Assembly: GCA_965530755.1 (NCBI GenBank) | Contig: CBESNA010000014.1 | Coordinates: forward strand, 1-64,000 | Reading direction: 5' to 3' | Source of the DNA: SZUA-35 sp965530755 | GTDB taxonomy: Bacteria; Actinomycetota; Acidimicrobiia; Acidimicrobiales; SZUA-35 | DNA: 64,000 nt | Part shown: positions 16,035 to 25,131 of the stretch, in pieces | Numbering within the stretch: the stretch's first letter is position 1 | How the letters are laid out: each line of letters begins with the position of its first letter | Notes under the pieces: model-generated | Database searches by the model: none | What the model was told of the DNA's origin: nothing | What the model saw: the letters and a program-made list of their open reading frames with translations, nothing else | Made by a program: the position numbers and the translations under genes

Positions 16035-17546
16035 GCCGAGGGGTAGCGGCTCCAAGGGATCGAGCTCATCGGTCGGCGGCGCCTCGGGGTATTCGGTGAG
16101 CTCCTCGATGAACGGCTCCTGGCCGTCACGAACGCTGGCGTCGACGATCTCCGCGTTCGAGATGTAGGCGAAGGTGATGACGGTGTCCGGATCGTCGGCG
16201 GAGACGACGAATCCGCTCAGTGCCGTGCTCGGGTTGAGCGTGCCGGTCTTGGCGAACACATTGCCGTCGGCGTCGGTGTCGACGTGCCGGAGGGCCAAGC
16301 TGCCGCGCTCACCGCCGATGCTCAACGATCTGGCCAGCGGCGAATCGATGCCGGACGTCACGAGAATCTCGTTGAGCAAACTGCAGGTGACGCGGTTGGA
16401 TTCGGCCAGACCGGACCCGTCCTCGATCACGATCCCCTGGAGGTCGAAGTCGGGGTTCCGCGCGAGGACGATGCGAACGGCGCGGGTCCCGGCGAGGGTT
16501 GATCCGTCTCCCTCGATAGCCAGGCCGATGTGTTTGATGAGGATCTCGGCCCCGAAATTGTTGCTCCACGAGTTCACGTGAGTGACGATGTCGGCGAGTG
16601 GCTGTGAGCGGACCGTCGCAACGTCGGCCGCGCCCTCCGGTTCCACTCCGGTCGCCGTTCCGCCGACCGTGATGCCACGGTCGGCGAGGAGCTGGCGGAG
16701 GACATCTGCGGCCTGAACGGCTGGATCCGGAGCGGCGGTTCGGAGGGAGAATGCTGGATTGTCGTCCCCCCAGTCGACGAAGCCCTCGTTGACGGCGAGC
16801 GCCGAGAGCGGCCCAGATTGGTTCTGGAGGATCAAGCGTTCGGCCCAGGGGCCGAAGCGCACGGTGTCGAACAAGGAATCGTCGGCAATGATCGACCCGG
16901 TGATCGAGCTGATCCCGGTGACGGCGATGCCGTCGGCGAGGTCCTCCAGCCGGGTCCACGGCCGCGGGTAGTCATCCGGAATGATCTCCCCGGCATCGTC
17001 GCGTTCGATGTACTGGGCACGCCAAGCATCGGTGACGAGGAACGGATCGCCGCCGCCGACGAAGTAGAGGTCGCCCGCTAGTACGCCGTCGGTGATGTCG
17101 CCGACGCGGCTCACCCTGGTGGTGAAGCGGGTGTCCGCCGGCAGCACTTCGAGCGCGGCGTACGTCGTCACCAGTTTCTGGTTGGACGCCGGGATCAGCG
17201 CCAAGTTGGCGCCCTGATTCACCAGCTGCCGTCCATCGACTTCGACGATCAAACACGTCTGGAGGTCGGGTTGGGCCGATTGCAGCCCGTCGATGAACGT
17301 GGTGATCGCCGGTTGGAGTGCATCGTCGGCGATGGGAGCCTGCAGTGTCTCCGGGACCCGTCGAGCCGACAGGAGCGGCGTACCGAGCTCGTTCTCATAG
17401 GCAACGGGGACAACGCTCGCCTCATCGGTGTCGGTCGCCTTCGACGCCTGCCAGGATCCGAACGCCAGGCCGGTGAGTACGGCAAGCGGAAGCCAACGAC
17501 GGATCAACGCCACGACCGAGGGCGGAGCTGCGGGGTTGGAAGCCAT
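16032..17546 (-). CDS. dacB: D-alanyl-D-alanine carboxypeptidase/endopeptidase (PBP4, S13 family)
   Basis: A 504-residue S13-family peptidase acting on peptidoglycan stem peptides outside the membrane. An uncleaved or signal-like hydrophobic segment lies at about residues 18-32 (WLPLAVLTGLAFGSW). The catalytic triad motifs are visible: SNQK (S-x-x-K) in LIPASNQKL, SNN (S-x-N) in VNSWSNNFGAE, and KTG in VFAKTGTL. The C-terminus is proline-rich and acidic (PPTDELDPLEPLPLG). The ATG is at 17544-17546; a TACCGT box sits 9 nt upstream. It is 27 bp downstream of the acyl-CoA synthetase genes. Confidence 0.93.
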   Translation of the reverse strand: MASNPAAPPSVVALIRRWLPLAVLTGLAFGSWQASKATDTDEASVVPVAYENELGTPLLSARRVPETLQAPIADDALQPAITTFIDGLQSAQPDLQTCLIVEVDGRQLVNQGANLALIPASNQKLVTTYAALEVLPADTRFTTRVSRVGDITDGVLAGDLYFVGGGDPFLVTDAWRAQYIERDDAGEIIPDDYPRPWTRLEDLADGIAVTGISSITGSIIADDSLFDTVRFGPWAERLILQNQSGPLSALAVNEGFVDWGDDNPAFSLRTAAPDPAVQAADVLRQLLADRGITVGGTATGVEPEGAADVATVRSQPLADIVTHVNSWSNNFGAEILIKHIGLAIEGDGSTLAGTRAVRIVLARNPDFDLQGIVIEDGSGLAESNRVTCSLLNEILVTSGIDSPLARSLSIGGERGSLALRHVDTDADGNVFAKTGTLNPSTALSGFVVSADDPDTVITFAYISNAEIVDASVRDGQEPFIEELTEYPEAPPTDELDPLEPLPLG

Positions 17547-17573
17547 TGTGGCCAGACGGTAGTGCGTGTGCGA

Positions 17574-19046
17574 CTACAGATCGCGGCGCTGTCGGAACTG
17601 GGCGTACTGCCACAGGTGCCCGAGCGCGGTGACCGCTCGATTCGACGATGCGTAGCAGAGGCGGCCGCTCGCCCGCACGGCCACCGGGCCGGGATTGGAG
17701 GGATCGGCAGTCGCCAGTTCGGTGGCCGTGAGGATCGGCTTCCCGATATCGGTGGAGATCTCGGCGGCGGCTCGAGCGAATCGTTCGTCCTGTCGCTGAT
17801 GGTAAGCAACGATGCGCTCGAGCCCGTGGTCCGGGTAGTACGAGCCCTCGCTCATCATCTTCGCCTGGTTGGACTGGATGCCGAGGCCGAGATACACGAT
17901 GGCGTCGACCGACGGGTGCGACGCGATCATCTGCATCACCTCGGGAATCGTGTCCCGTGTCTCACCACCGGCGAGGTCGACAGGGTTGTTCCGGCTCCAC
18001 CGCGGAGGCAGTTTCGTGTCGATCTGTGCCAGCAGGTCCTCGGGAAGCGCCACGAGCTCCAGCGCGCTCTGATGGATCGCGTCTGCGGTGACGACTCCCC
18101 AGCCTCCTGCGGTGGTCATGACGACCACCTGGTTGCCTTTCGGGAGCGGTTGGGTTGCGAACGTGGCCGCAGCCTCGAATGCCTCCTCGACTGTCGCAGC
18201 CCGGATGACGCCTGCTTGGCGCATCGCCCCGTCGAAGACTCGGTCGTCGGAAGCGAGCGAGCCGGTGTGACTGGCGGCCGCCCGGGCTCCGCCGGCCGTT
18301 GCCCCGCCCTTGACCACCACGAGCGGCTTTCGGCTGGCGATCGACCGAACCGACTCATAGAAGCCACGACCGTCATCGATGCCCTCGACGTAGGCCAGCC
18401 CGACCTTGGTGGCTTCGTCGTCGGCGTAGTAGTCGAGATAATCGGCCACCCCGACCGCCGCTGCGTTCCCAGCCGAGACCGCTCGGCTGATACCGACACC
18501 GGTCTGTACCGACCAGTTGAGGAACGAGCTGACGAAGTTGCCGGATTGGCTGGCCACGCCGATGGACCCCGATGGCGGGTAGGGAGCCACGATCTGGGCG
18601 CACAGATTGGCTGGGGTCGACACGACACCCTGCCCGTTCGGTCCGGCAAGGAGCATCCCGAGTTCTTCGCCAAGTGCCACGAGCTCGGCCTGCGCCTTGA
18701 TGCCCTCGTCGCCGGCCTCTCCGTAGCCGGCGCTCGTGATGAATGCGGCGCGGATCCCCTTGGCTGCGCACTTGCGTAGCAAATCGAGGTTGGCGCTCGC
18801 TGGGGTACAGACGAAGACGAGGTCGATCTCACCCGCCGGCAGATCCTCGATGTCAGGGACCGATTGGATGCCGAGAACCTCGGAGCCGTCTCGGTTCGTG
18901 GCGAAGACCTTCCCTCGGTAACCAGACGCCAACAGGTTGTGGAGGCTCACGAAGCCGAATTTTCCTGGATGGGTCGATGCACCGGCGATCAGCACACCGC
19001 GAGGCTCGAACAGCGCTCGGAATTGTTCCTCGCTCGGGCGGCTCAT
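17574..19046 (-). CDS. ADP-forming acyl-CoA synthetase, alpha-type subunit
   Basis: A 490-residue protein with a CoA-binding Rossmann domain at the start (LFEPRGVLIAGASTHPGKFG), then succinyl-CoA-ligase-like domains. The phosphohistidine site is probably the His of AAASHTGSLASDD. With an ATP-grasp partner the family makes acyl-CoA from acid, ATP and CoA, or the reverse for substrate-level ATP formation. Its ATG overlaps the stop of the beta-type gene by 4 nt. The two subunits are separate genes here, whereas they are often fused; substrate specificity is not predictable. Confidence 0.88.
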   Translation of the reverse strand: MSRPSEEQFRALFEPRGVLIAGASTHPGKFGFVSLHNLLASGYRGKVFATNRDGSEVLGIQSVPDIEDLPAGEIDLVFVCTPASANLDLLRKCAAKGIRAAFITSAGYGEAGDEGIKAQAELVALGEELGMLLAGPNGQGVVSTPANLCAQIVAPYPPSGSIGVASQSGNFVSSFLNWSVQTGVGISRAVSAGNAAAVGVADYLDYYADDEATKVGLAYVEGIDDGRGFYESVRSIASRKPLVVVKGGATAGGARAAASHTGSLASDDRVFDGAMRQAGVIRAATVEEAFEAAATFATQPLPKGNQVVVMTTAGGWGVVTADAIHQSALELVALPEDLLAQIDTKLPPRWSRNNPVDLAGGETRDTIPEVMQMIASHPSVDAIVYLGLGIQSNQAKMMSEGSYYPDHGLERIVAYHQRQDERFARAAAEISTDIGKPILTATELATADPSNPGPVAVRASGRLCYASSNRAVTALGHLWQYAQFRQRRDL

Positions 19047-19705
19047 GACGCCACCCCGGCGACGTCAGCGATCTCGACCAGCGCATCGACGGCAACGGGC
19101 GATCCGTGATGGATGAGGACGGGGTTCAGGTCGATCGAGACGACTTCGGCGTGCGTCGTGATCGCCTCCGACACGGCCATGAGGGTGTCGACGAGGCCCG
19201 ATCGATCGATGGCCTCCTCGCCGCGGAAGGCGCCGAGGAGGTCCTGAGTGCGGAGCTGCTCGATCATCTCCTCGGCATCGATCCGCTCGATCGGGGCCAA
19301 TCGAATCGACACATCGGCGATCGCTTCGGCCAGGATGCCGCCCACGCCAAGCAGCACCGTCGGTCCGAACTGTGGGTCGGTGGACGCTCCGCAGATGAAC
19401 TCGCGGTTCGATGTGATCATGGGTGCGACCAGCAGGGTGACCACGCCGTCGCCCGGGGTTGCCGCCGCGAGCAGGTCGCGGGCAGCGGCGGCCACCGCGT
19501 CTGGGCTGTTCAACCCGAGCCGGACCAGGCCACGCTCGGTCTTGTGGGCGATGGCGTCGCCGTTCAATTTCAGCACCACCGGCAGACCGAGCTCGTCGGC
19601 GGCGGCAACCGCAGCGTCGACATCGGGCACCGAACGTTCGTCGAGAAAGGGGACGCCGTGCGGTGCGAGCAGCGCCTTCGAGGCTTCTTCGGAGAGGGTT
19701 CCCAT
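19043..19705 (-). CDS. ADP-forming acyl-CoA synthetase, beta-type ATP-grasp subunit
   Basis: A 220-residue ATP-grasp domain protein. LGLPVVLKLNGDAIAHKTERG is the nucleotide-binding start and FGPTVLLGVGGILAEAI and SIDLNPVLIH are conserved segments of the beta subunit of NDP-forming acetyl-CoA synthetase. It precedes the alpha-type gene with an ATGA overlap. The ATG at 19703-19705 follows the TetR gene by 18 bp, so the regulator and enzyme are probably one operon. Confidence 0.87.
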   Translation of the reverse strand: MGTLSEEASKALLAPHGVPFLDERSVPDVDAAVAAADELGLPVVLKLNGDAIAHKTERGLVRLGLNSPDAVAAAARDLLAAATPGDGVVTLLVAPMITSNREFICGASTDPQFGPTVLLGVGGILAEAIADVSIRLAPIERIDAEEMIEQLRTQDLLGAFRGEEAIDRSGLVDTLMAVSEAITTHAEVVSIDLNPVLIHHGSPVAVDALVEIADVAGVAS

Positions 19706-19723
19706 ACGGGCGGCGACCCTACT

Positions 19724-20323
19724 TCAGGGTTCGAGCGCAGCGCGAATGAAGTTGCTCATGTGAGCGAAGCGCCGCTCGAGGGCCTTCTGGCTGAACGGAT
19801 CTTCTTCGAGGAGTCCGTCGAGCATCGCGCCGTCACTGAAGTAGGTGAGGAGGGCGCCGTAGCCAGTGAGAACGAGGTGTTCGGCGTCGTGTTCCTTGAA
19901 CGTGCCGGCTGCCATCTCCCGTTCGAAGAAGGCGACGGCTCGCAGGTAGAAGGGCCGAAGGGCAGATCCCAGATTGAAACCGAGATGGCCCTGATCGCTG
20001 AGCGCCTCGCGCCGCACGATCCTCACCACGTCGGGATTCGTCCGGAAGAAGTCGAAGCTCGCCTCGAGCACGGTGTCGACCAGATCCCATCCGGTGAGAT
20101 CGTCGGTCCGGGCTTGCTCGATCCGAATACCCCAGTCGCTGAGCGCATCGACCATCACCTGCCGGTACATCGCCTCTTTCGAGTCGAAGTAGTGCAGGAG
20201 ACTCGGACGCCGGATTCCGACGCCCGCAGCGATGTCGTTCAGCGAGGTCCCCTCGAAGCCCTGGTTGGCGAAGCAGGCCCGGGCTTCGCGCAGGATGTTG
20301 TCGCGAGTCGACTCGTCGGCCAT
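19724..20323 (-). CDS. TetR family transcriptional regulator
   Basis: A 199-residue TetR protein. The HTH region is TRDNILREARACFANQGFEG then TSLNDIAAGVGIRRPSLLHYF, closely following the family consensus. The C-terminal helical domain has no recognised ligand. The frame continues upstream but similarity starts at MADESTRDN, and a TAGCCT box lies 7 nt before that ATG (20321-20323). It is first in the operon with the ADP-forming acyl-CoA synthetase genes, which it probably regulates, and diverges from the gene at 20372 across only 48 bp. Confidence 0.9.
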   Translation of the reverse strand: MADESTRDNILREARACFANQGFEGTSLNDIAAGVGIRRPSLLHYFDSKEAMYRQVMVDALSDWGIRIEQARTDDLTGWDLVDTVLEASFDFFRTNPDVVRIVRREALSDQGHLGFNLGSALRPFYLRAVAFFEREMAAGTFKEHDAEHLVLTGYGALLTYFSDGAMLDGLLEEDPFSQKALERRFAHMSNFIRAALEP

Positions 20324-20330
20324 GACGGCG

Positions 20331-20336
20331 AGGCTA
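20331..20336 (-). promoter_or_regulatory. Leaderless -10 box (TAGCCT) of the TetR gene
   Basis: TAGCCT on the minus strand, 7 nt before the ATG at 20323. Confidence 0.6.
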
Positions 20337-20359
20337 ACTGGCCGGGGGTCGGCGGGTTG

Positions 20360-20365
20360 TAGCTT
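20360..20365 (+). promoter_or_regulatory. Leaderless -10 box (TAGCTT) of the gene at 20372
   Basis: TAGCTT, 6 nt, then ATG. It lies 24 bp from the opposing TetR -10 box. Confidence 0.6.
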
Positions 20366-20371
20366 GGCCGA

Positions 20372-20773
20372 ATGGACATCATCGCTGCGCTCTTCATGGA
20401 CGACATCGAGCTCCACTCTGTTCCGGGGCCCTCGACCCGAATCGACCTCGGCGGCATCCAGTTCTCGGGGCCGGCGCCGAGCCCGGTTCCGGTCACCATC
20501 GCACCGCACCTCGTAGTGCTCATCTGGTGTCCGGCCCACGCCAAGAACGTCGCTGCGCTCCAGGTCGAGTTCCGCATGGAAGGGGCGGCTGACGACTCCG
20601 AACCGATGGCTCGCAACGTCCAGGCGCTCGAGATCGAGCCGGGCAAGTTCAACTACCGCCTCGTGCGAGCCGACCTCGCCATGCAGGAGTACGGAACCGT
20701 GGTCGCACAGTGCCGCCTCGATCAAGGGCCGGTTCGCGTTGTCCCGTACACGCTCCTCCCGCCGATCGGATGA
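20372..20773 (+). CDS. Conserved-looking hypothetical protein
   Basis: A 133-residue protein beginning MDIIAALFMDDIELHSVPGP. The order of short hydrophobic strands and a fairly acidic middle suggest a compact beta-rich domain with no signal peptide or membrane segment. The layout recalls small DUF6941-like proteins, but I am not sure of the assignment. It starts a rightward run: FIST sensor 10 bp downstream, then transketolase. It has its own leaderless promoter and diverges from a TetR gene that could also control it. Confidence 0.6.
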   Translation: MDIIAALFMDDIELHSVPGPSTRIDLGGIQFSGPAPSPVPVTIAPHLVVLIWCPAHAKNVAALQVEFRMEGAADDSEPMARNVQALEIEPGKFNYRLVRADLAMQEYGTVVAQCRLDQGPVRVVPYTLLPPIG

Positions 20774-20783
20774 TCGGTTCGCG

Positions 20784-21929
20784 ATGACCGGCCCCCTGAT
20801 ACATCGCCCGTTCGCTGCGGCGATGAGCGTCTCTCCAGACCCCGGCGCCGCTGTCGGTGAGGTCATCGGAGCCGTCCTCGAGCAACTGGGCGGGTCCACG
20901 CCAGATCTCGCCGTGCTGTTCGTCTCGGGGATTCACATCGCTGCGATGGACGACGTTGTCGCCGCCGTTCATGCCATGGTCGAACCGCACGCGATGGTGG
21001 CGGTCACGGCGGCCGGCGTCCTCGGCGGCGCAATGGAGGCCGAGCAGGGCCCAGGCATCTCGCTGTGGGCGGGTGCCACCGGCCCGGTCAGGACCGTGCG
21101 GATGGAGGCGATCGATCGATCGACGATTCTCGGTCTTCCCGATGATCTATCCGCCGGCGAGACCCTTCTCCTGCTCGCCGATCCCTTCTCGTTTCCCATG
21201 GAGACACTCTTCGAGGAACTGGCCGAGGGCGTCCACGTGGTGGGTGGTCTCGCGTCGGCTGGGAGCGAGCCGGGCGGGAATCGCCTCTGGGTCGATGGGA
21301 CGGAGCACCGTAACGGGGCCGTGGGCGTGATCTTTCCGCCTGGCGTCGTCGCTCCGATCGTGAGCCAGGGGTGCCGTCCCGTTGGTCAGCCGTGGGTCAT
21401 CACGAAGGCCGAGCAGAATCTGATCCACGAACTGGCGGGACGACCGGCGATCGATCGCTTGCACGAGCTCATCGAATCGTTGAGCTCGGCCGATCGATTG
21501 GCCGCAGCCCGAGGGTTGCACGTCGGCATCGTCGCCAACGATCAAACCGAGGAGTTCACGCAGGGGGATTTCTTGATCCGGGGTGTCCTGGGAATCGAGC
21601 AGTCGAGACAGGCGGTCGCGGTCGGCGACGTGGTCGAGGTCGGCCAGGTCGTGCAGTTCCAGGTCCGCGATCCGGCGTCTGCGAGCACCGACCTCTCCGC
21701 CATGCTGGCCGACCACGGGTCGATCTGTGGCGGTGCGCTGGTTTTCACCTGCAACGGCCGCGGGACTCATCTGTTTCCCGAACCACACCACGACGCTGCG
21801 AGGGTCGTCGAGGTCACCGACGGTGGCGTCGCCGGAATGTTCTGCGCCGGCGAGCTCGGCCCGATCGGGGGCCGCAACGCGCTGCACGGGTTCACTGCCA
21901 CGGTGCTGGCCTTCCGCGAGCTAACGTGA
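20784..21929 (+). CDS. FIST domain sensor protein
   Basis: A 381-residue cytoplasmic protein with FIST_N and FIST_C domains, proposed small-molecule (for example amino acid) sensory domains. Supporting segments are VHVVGGLASAGSEPGG in the N-domain, and ARGLHVGIVANDQTEEFTQGDFLIRGVLG and SICGGALVFTCNGRGTHLF with GELGPIGGRNALHGFTA at the end of FIST_C. No output domain is attached. The ATG at 20784 follows the previous stop by 10 bp. The stop overlaps a possible GTG start of transketolase (GTGA). Confidence 0.85.
   Translation: MTGPLIHRPFAAAMSVSPDPGAAVGEVIGAVLEQLGGSTPDLAVLFVSGIHIAAMDDVVAAVHAMVEPHAMVAVTAAGVLGGAMEAEQGPGISLWAGATGPVRTVRMEAIDRSTILGLPDDLSAGETLLLLADPFSFPMETLFEELAEGVHVVGGLASAGSEPGGNRLWVDGTEHRNGAVGVIFPPGVVAPIVSQGCRPVGQPWVITKAEQNLIHELAGRPAIDRLHELIESLSSADRLAAARGLHVGIVANDQTEEFTQGDFLIRGVLGIEQSRQAVAVGDVVEVGQVVQFQVRDPASASTDLSAMLADHGSICGGALVFTCNGRGTHLFPEPHHDAARVVEVTDGGVAGMFCAGELGPIGGRNALHGFTATVLAFRELT
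21922..21927 (+). promoter_or_regulatory. Leaderless -10 box (TAACGT) inside the FIST stop region
   Basis: TAACGT, 7 nt, then the GTG at 21935. It allows transketolase to be transcribed independently of the FIST gene. Confidence 0.5.
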
Positions 21930-21934
21930 CGCCG

Positions 21935-23866
21935 GTGACCGATCAGGAACTGGAACAGCTGGGAATCAACGTCGTCCGAGGCCTGGCGATGGATGCGCCG
22001 GCGAAGGCGAACAGCGGGCACCAGGGAACGGCCATGGCGCTCGCTCCTCTGGCGCACGTGCTCTTCACGCGGGTGTTGAAGTACGACGCAGCCGACCCGG
22101 AATGGTTCGATCGGGATCGCTTCGTGTTGTCGGCTGGTCATGCGTCGATCCTGCAGTACTCGATGCTCCATCTGACCGGCATCTCGTTGACCATGGAGGA
22201 CCTGCAGTCCTTCCGTCAATGGGGTTCGGAGACCCCCGGTCATCCCGAGGCGCACACCCCAGGCATCGAGGTCACCACGGGCCCGCTCGGCCAGGGCTTC
22301 GGCAACGGTGTCGGTATGGCCATCGCCGAGCGCAACCTGCGGGCCCGTCACGGTGCCGATGCCGTCGACCACCACACCTTCGTCATCGCCGGCGACGGCT
22401 GCCTGTCCGAAGGCGTCAGCCACGAAGCAGCTTCGCTGGCCGGCCACCTCGGACTCGGCCGGCTCGTCGTGATCTACGACGACAATCACATCACGATCGA
22501 CGGCGCCACCGAGCTCGCACTCGACGACGATGCCGCCGCTCGGTTCCGGGCCTACGGGTGGGACGTCGACGAGATCGGCGAGGTCGCCAATGATGCCGAT
22601 GCGCTCGAAGGCGCCTTGCTCAGGGCGAAGGATGTCACCGACAAACCAACGCTCATCGTCCTGCGCAGCCACATCGGATTCCCCTCCCCCGATCACACAG
22701 ACGACCATGAGGCCCACGGTCTCGCGTTCGACGCGGCCGACATCACTCGTACCAAAGCGGTGATGGGGCTCCCGGACGAGCCGTTCTACGTCCCGGACGA
22801 GGTCCTCGACTTCTATCGGAAAGCCGGGGCCCGAGGCTCCGCAGCTCGGGTCGAGTGGGAGTCCCGCAATCCAGACGGTGCACCGGCGGTCACCCTCGAC
22901 GGTTGGGAAGGTGCGTTGCCGACATTCGACGCCGGCGACTCGATCGCCACCCGCAAGTCGTCGCAAGCCTGCGTCACGGCTCTCAGCGATGTTGTCCCCG
23001 GACTCATCGGCGGTGCCGCTGACCTCACCGGCAACACCGGCACCAAGATCGGCGACGGCACGCCGCAGTCGGCTGCTCATCCGGAGGGTCGCCAGATCTA
23101 CTTTGGTGTCCGCGAGCACGCCATGGGATCGATTCTCGTCGGAGCGGCGAAGCACGGCGGTGTGCTGCCGATCGGTGGCACCTTCCTCGTGTTCGCCGAT
23201 TACATGCGTCCTGCGATTCGGATGGCCGCCATCTCCGGTGCCAAGTGCGTCTTCGTCTACACCCATGACTCCGTTGGTGTCGGTGAGGACGGCCCGACCC
23301 ACCAGCCGGTCGAGCAGGTGATGTCGCTGCGGGCCATCCCTGACCTCCAGGTCATCCGGCCGGGCGATGCAACCGAGACTGCGGGCGCGTGGAAGTTGGC
23401 GCTCGAGACCGACGGTCCCACCGCCCTCATCCTGAGCCGACAGAACATGCCAGTCCTCGACTCCACCTCCGTCGACGAGGTCGCGAGGGGCGCCTATGTC
23501 GTGGCCGACGCCGACGACCCTGCCGCTGTCCTGATCGGTACCGGATCCGAACTCTCGCTGTGTATCGATGCGGCCGCTGTGCTGGCCGAGCAGGGTGTCT
23601 CCACCCGAGTGGTGTCGATGCCGTGCTGGAACGCCTTCGAGTCCCTCTCGCTCGACGATCAGGACCTCGTGCTCCCACCCGAGTTGCCCACCGTCTCGGT
23701 CGAGGCAGGCGTGACGCTCGGCTGGGAACGCCATGCTGATCTGGCCGTGGGTATCGATCGATTCGGAGCATCCGCTCCCGGTGCCACCGTGCTGCATGAG
23801 CTCGGCATGAATGTCGAGAACGTCGTCGCCGCCGTCGTCGATCTGCTCGACGCCATCACTGTCTGA
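21935..23866 (+). CDS. tkt: Transketolase
   Basis: About 643 residues. Transketolase moves two-carbon units between pentose and hexose phosphates using thiamine diphosphate. Visible motifs: KANSGHQGTAMALAP with an active-site His, GDGCLSEGVSHEA and YDDNHITIDG for TPP/metal binding, and FGVREHAMG with the catalytic Glu. Two in-frame GTG starts exist: 21926, overlapping the FIST stop, and 21935, which has a TANNNT box 7 nt upstream. I choose 21935. Transaldolase follows 63 bp later, a typical pentose phosphate pairing. A 13-bp tandem duplication straddles the stop codon. Confidence 0.95.
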   Translation: MTDQELEQLGINVVRGLAMDAPAKANSGHQGTAMALAPLAHVLFTRVLKYDAADPEWFDRDRFVLSAGHASILQYSMLHLTGISLTMEDLQSFRQWGSETPGHPEAHTPGIEVTTGPLGQGFGNGVGMAIAERNLRARHGADAVDHHTFVIAGDGCLSEGVSHEAASLAGHLGLGRLVVIYDDNHITIDGATELALDDDAAARFRAYGWDVDEIGEVANDADALEGALLRAKDVTDKPTLIVLRSHIGFPSPDHTDDHEAHGLAFDAADITRTKAVMGLPDEPFYVPDEVLDFYRKAGARGSAARVEWESRNPDGAPAVTLDGWEGALPTFDAGDSIATRKSSQACVTALSDVVPGLIGGAADLTGNTGTKIGDGTPQSAAHPEGRQIYFGVREHAMGSILVGAAKHGGVLPIGGTFLVFADYMRPAIRMAAISGAKCVFVYTHDSVGVGEDGPTHQPVEQVMSLRAIPDLQVIRPGDATETAGAWKLALETDGPTALILSRQNMPVLDSTSVDEVARGAYVVADADDPAAVLIGTGSELSLCIDAAAVLAEQGVSTRVVSMPCWNAFESLSLDDQDLVLPPELPTVSVEAGVTLGWERHADLAVGIDRFGASAPGATVLHELGMNVENVVAAVVDLLDAITV

Positions 23867-23882
23867 CAACACTGTCTGACAA
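23857..23882 (+). repeat. 13-bp tandem duplication over the tkt stop codon
   Basis: CACTGTCTGACAA occurs twice head to tail; the first copy contains the tkt stop codon. It looks like a recent slippage event without effect on the protein. Confidence 0.85.
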
Positions 23883-23929
23883 CACATCTCTCCCTCTCGT
23901 CTCCCCACCACGACACACAGGAGCTCCTC

Positions 23930-25036
23930 ATGAGCCGTCTCCACGATCTCTACGACAAGCAGGGCCAGAGTCCATGGCTCGACAATCTCCGGCGGGGCTG
24001 GATGGCCAACGGCGAGATGCAGGCGTGGATCGACCGCGGTGTGCGCGGTCTCACCTCGAACCCGTCGATCTTTGCCAACGCGATGATCGACTCTGACGAG
24101 TACGACGCGGACCTCGAGACCTTCGTGCGTGCGGGACAGACGGTCGAAGAGGCCTACTGGAACCTCGCCGTCGACGACATCAAGGCGGCCCTCGGATTGA
24201 TGCGCCCAACCTTCGACGGCAGCGACGGTCTCGATGGCTACGTCTCGATCGAGGTGTCACCGACATTGGCCAAGGACGAGGTCGCAACGATCGAGTCGGC
24301 GCGCGATCTCGACGATCGAATCGATGCCCCGAACCTCTACATCAAGGTGCCGGCCACGGCCGAAGGCGTTCCAGCCATCCGCACCTTGATCGGCGAGGGT
24401 CGATCCATCAACGTCACCCTGATCTTCAGCCTCAGTCGCTACCTCGACGTCATGGAGGCCTACATCGCCGGTCTCGAAGACTTCGCAGCGGCCAATCCAG
24501 ACGCTGACCTGTCCGGCATCTCGTCCGTGGCGTCGTTTTTCATCAGCCGAGTCGACGTCAACGTCGATCGTCGGCTCGAGGAAATCGGTACCGACAAGTC
24601 GGCTGCGCTCATGGGCAAGGCGGCCGTGGCACAGGGCCAGCTCGCCTATGAGCACTTCCTCGCCACTTTCTCCGGTGATCGTTGGGCAGCGCTCGTTGCT
24701 CGTGGTGCTCGAGTGCAGCGCCCTCTGTGGGCCTCGACATCGACGAAGAATCCCGACTACCCGGACACGCTCTACGTCGACACCCTCATCGGCCCCGACA
24801 CGGTCAACACGCTTCCGGACAAGACGCTGCTGGCGTTCGAGGATCACGGAGCCGTTGCTCGCACCATCGACGCTGACTTCGCAGCAGCGCACGCCGTCGT
24901 CGATGGTCTGGCTGAACTCGGAATCAACCTCGAGAAAGTTGCGGTGGTGTTGGAGGACGAAGGCGTCGCCAGCTTCGCCAAGTCGTTCGAAGACGTGCTC
25001 CAGACACTCGCCACCCGCGCCGAGGAGTTCAAGTAG
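23930..25036 (+). CDS. tal: Transaldolase
   Basis: A 368-residue protein, the usual length of actinobacterial transaldolases. It transfers a dihydroxyacetone unit between sugar phosphates in the pentose phosphate pathway. The Schiff-base Lys is in NLYIKVPATAEG; GVRGLTSNPSIFANAM and NVTLIFSLSRYLDVM are family signatures. The ATG at 23930 has a Shine-Dalgarno (AGGAG, 6 nt). It probably shares a transcript with transketolase upstream. Confidence 0.96.
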   Translation: MSRLHDLYDKQGQSPWLDNLRRGWMANGEMQAWIDRGVRGLTSNPSIFANAMIDSDEYDADLETFVRAGQTVEEAYWNLAVDDIKAALGLMRPTFDGSDGLDGYVSIEVSPTLAKDEVATIESARDLDDRIDAPNLYIKVPATAEGVPAIRTLIGEGRSINVTLIFSLSRYLDVMEAYIAGLEDFAAANPDADLSGISSVASFFISRVDVNVDRRLEEIGTDKSAALMGKAAVAQGQLAYEHFLATFSGDRWAALVARGARVQRPLWASTSTKNPDYPDTLYVDTLIGPDTVNTLPDKTLLAFEDHGAVARTIDADFAAAHAVVDGLAELGINLEKVAVVLEDEGVASFAKSFEDVLQTLATRAEEFK

Positions 25037-25131
25037 CCCACCAAATCAAGTCCGAACTGCGGCACGCAGCCAGCAATACTGGTGGTGCAGTGCTGTAGAT
25101 CGGATGGTGGACGAAGGATGCTCAGAGACTG

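Noticed and set aside
21767..23944. 725-codon open frame on the minus strand across transketolase
   Set aside because: Transketolase motifs lie on the plus strand. The minus frame has no family similarity and spans two genes.
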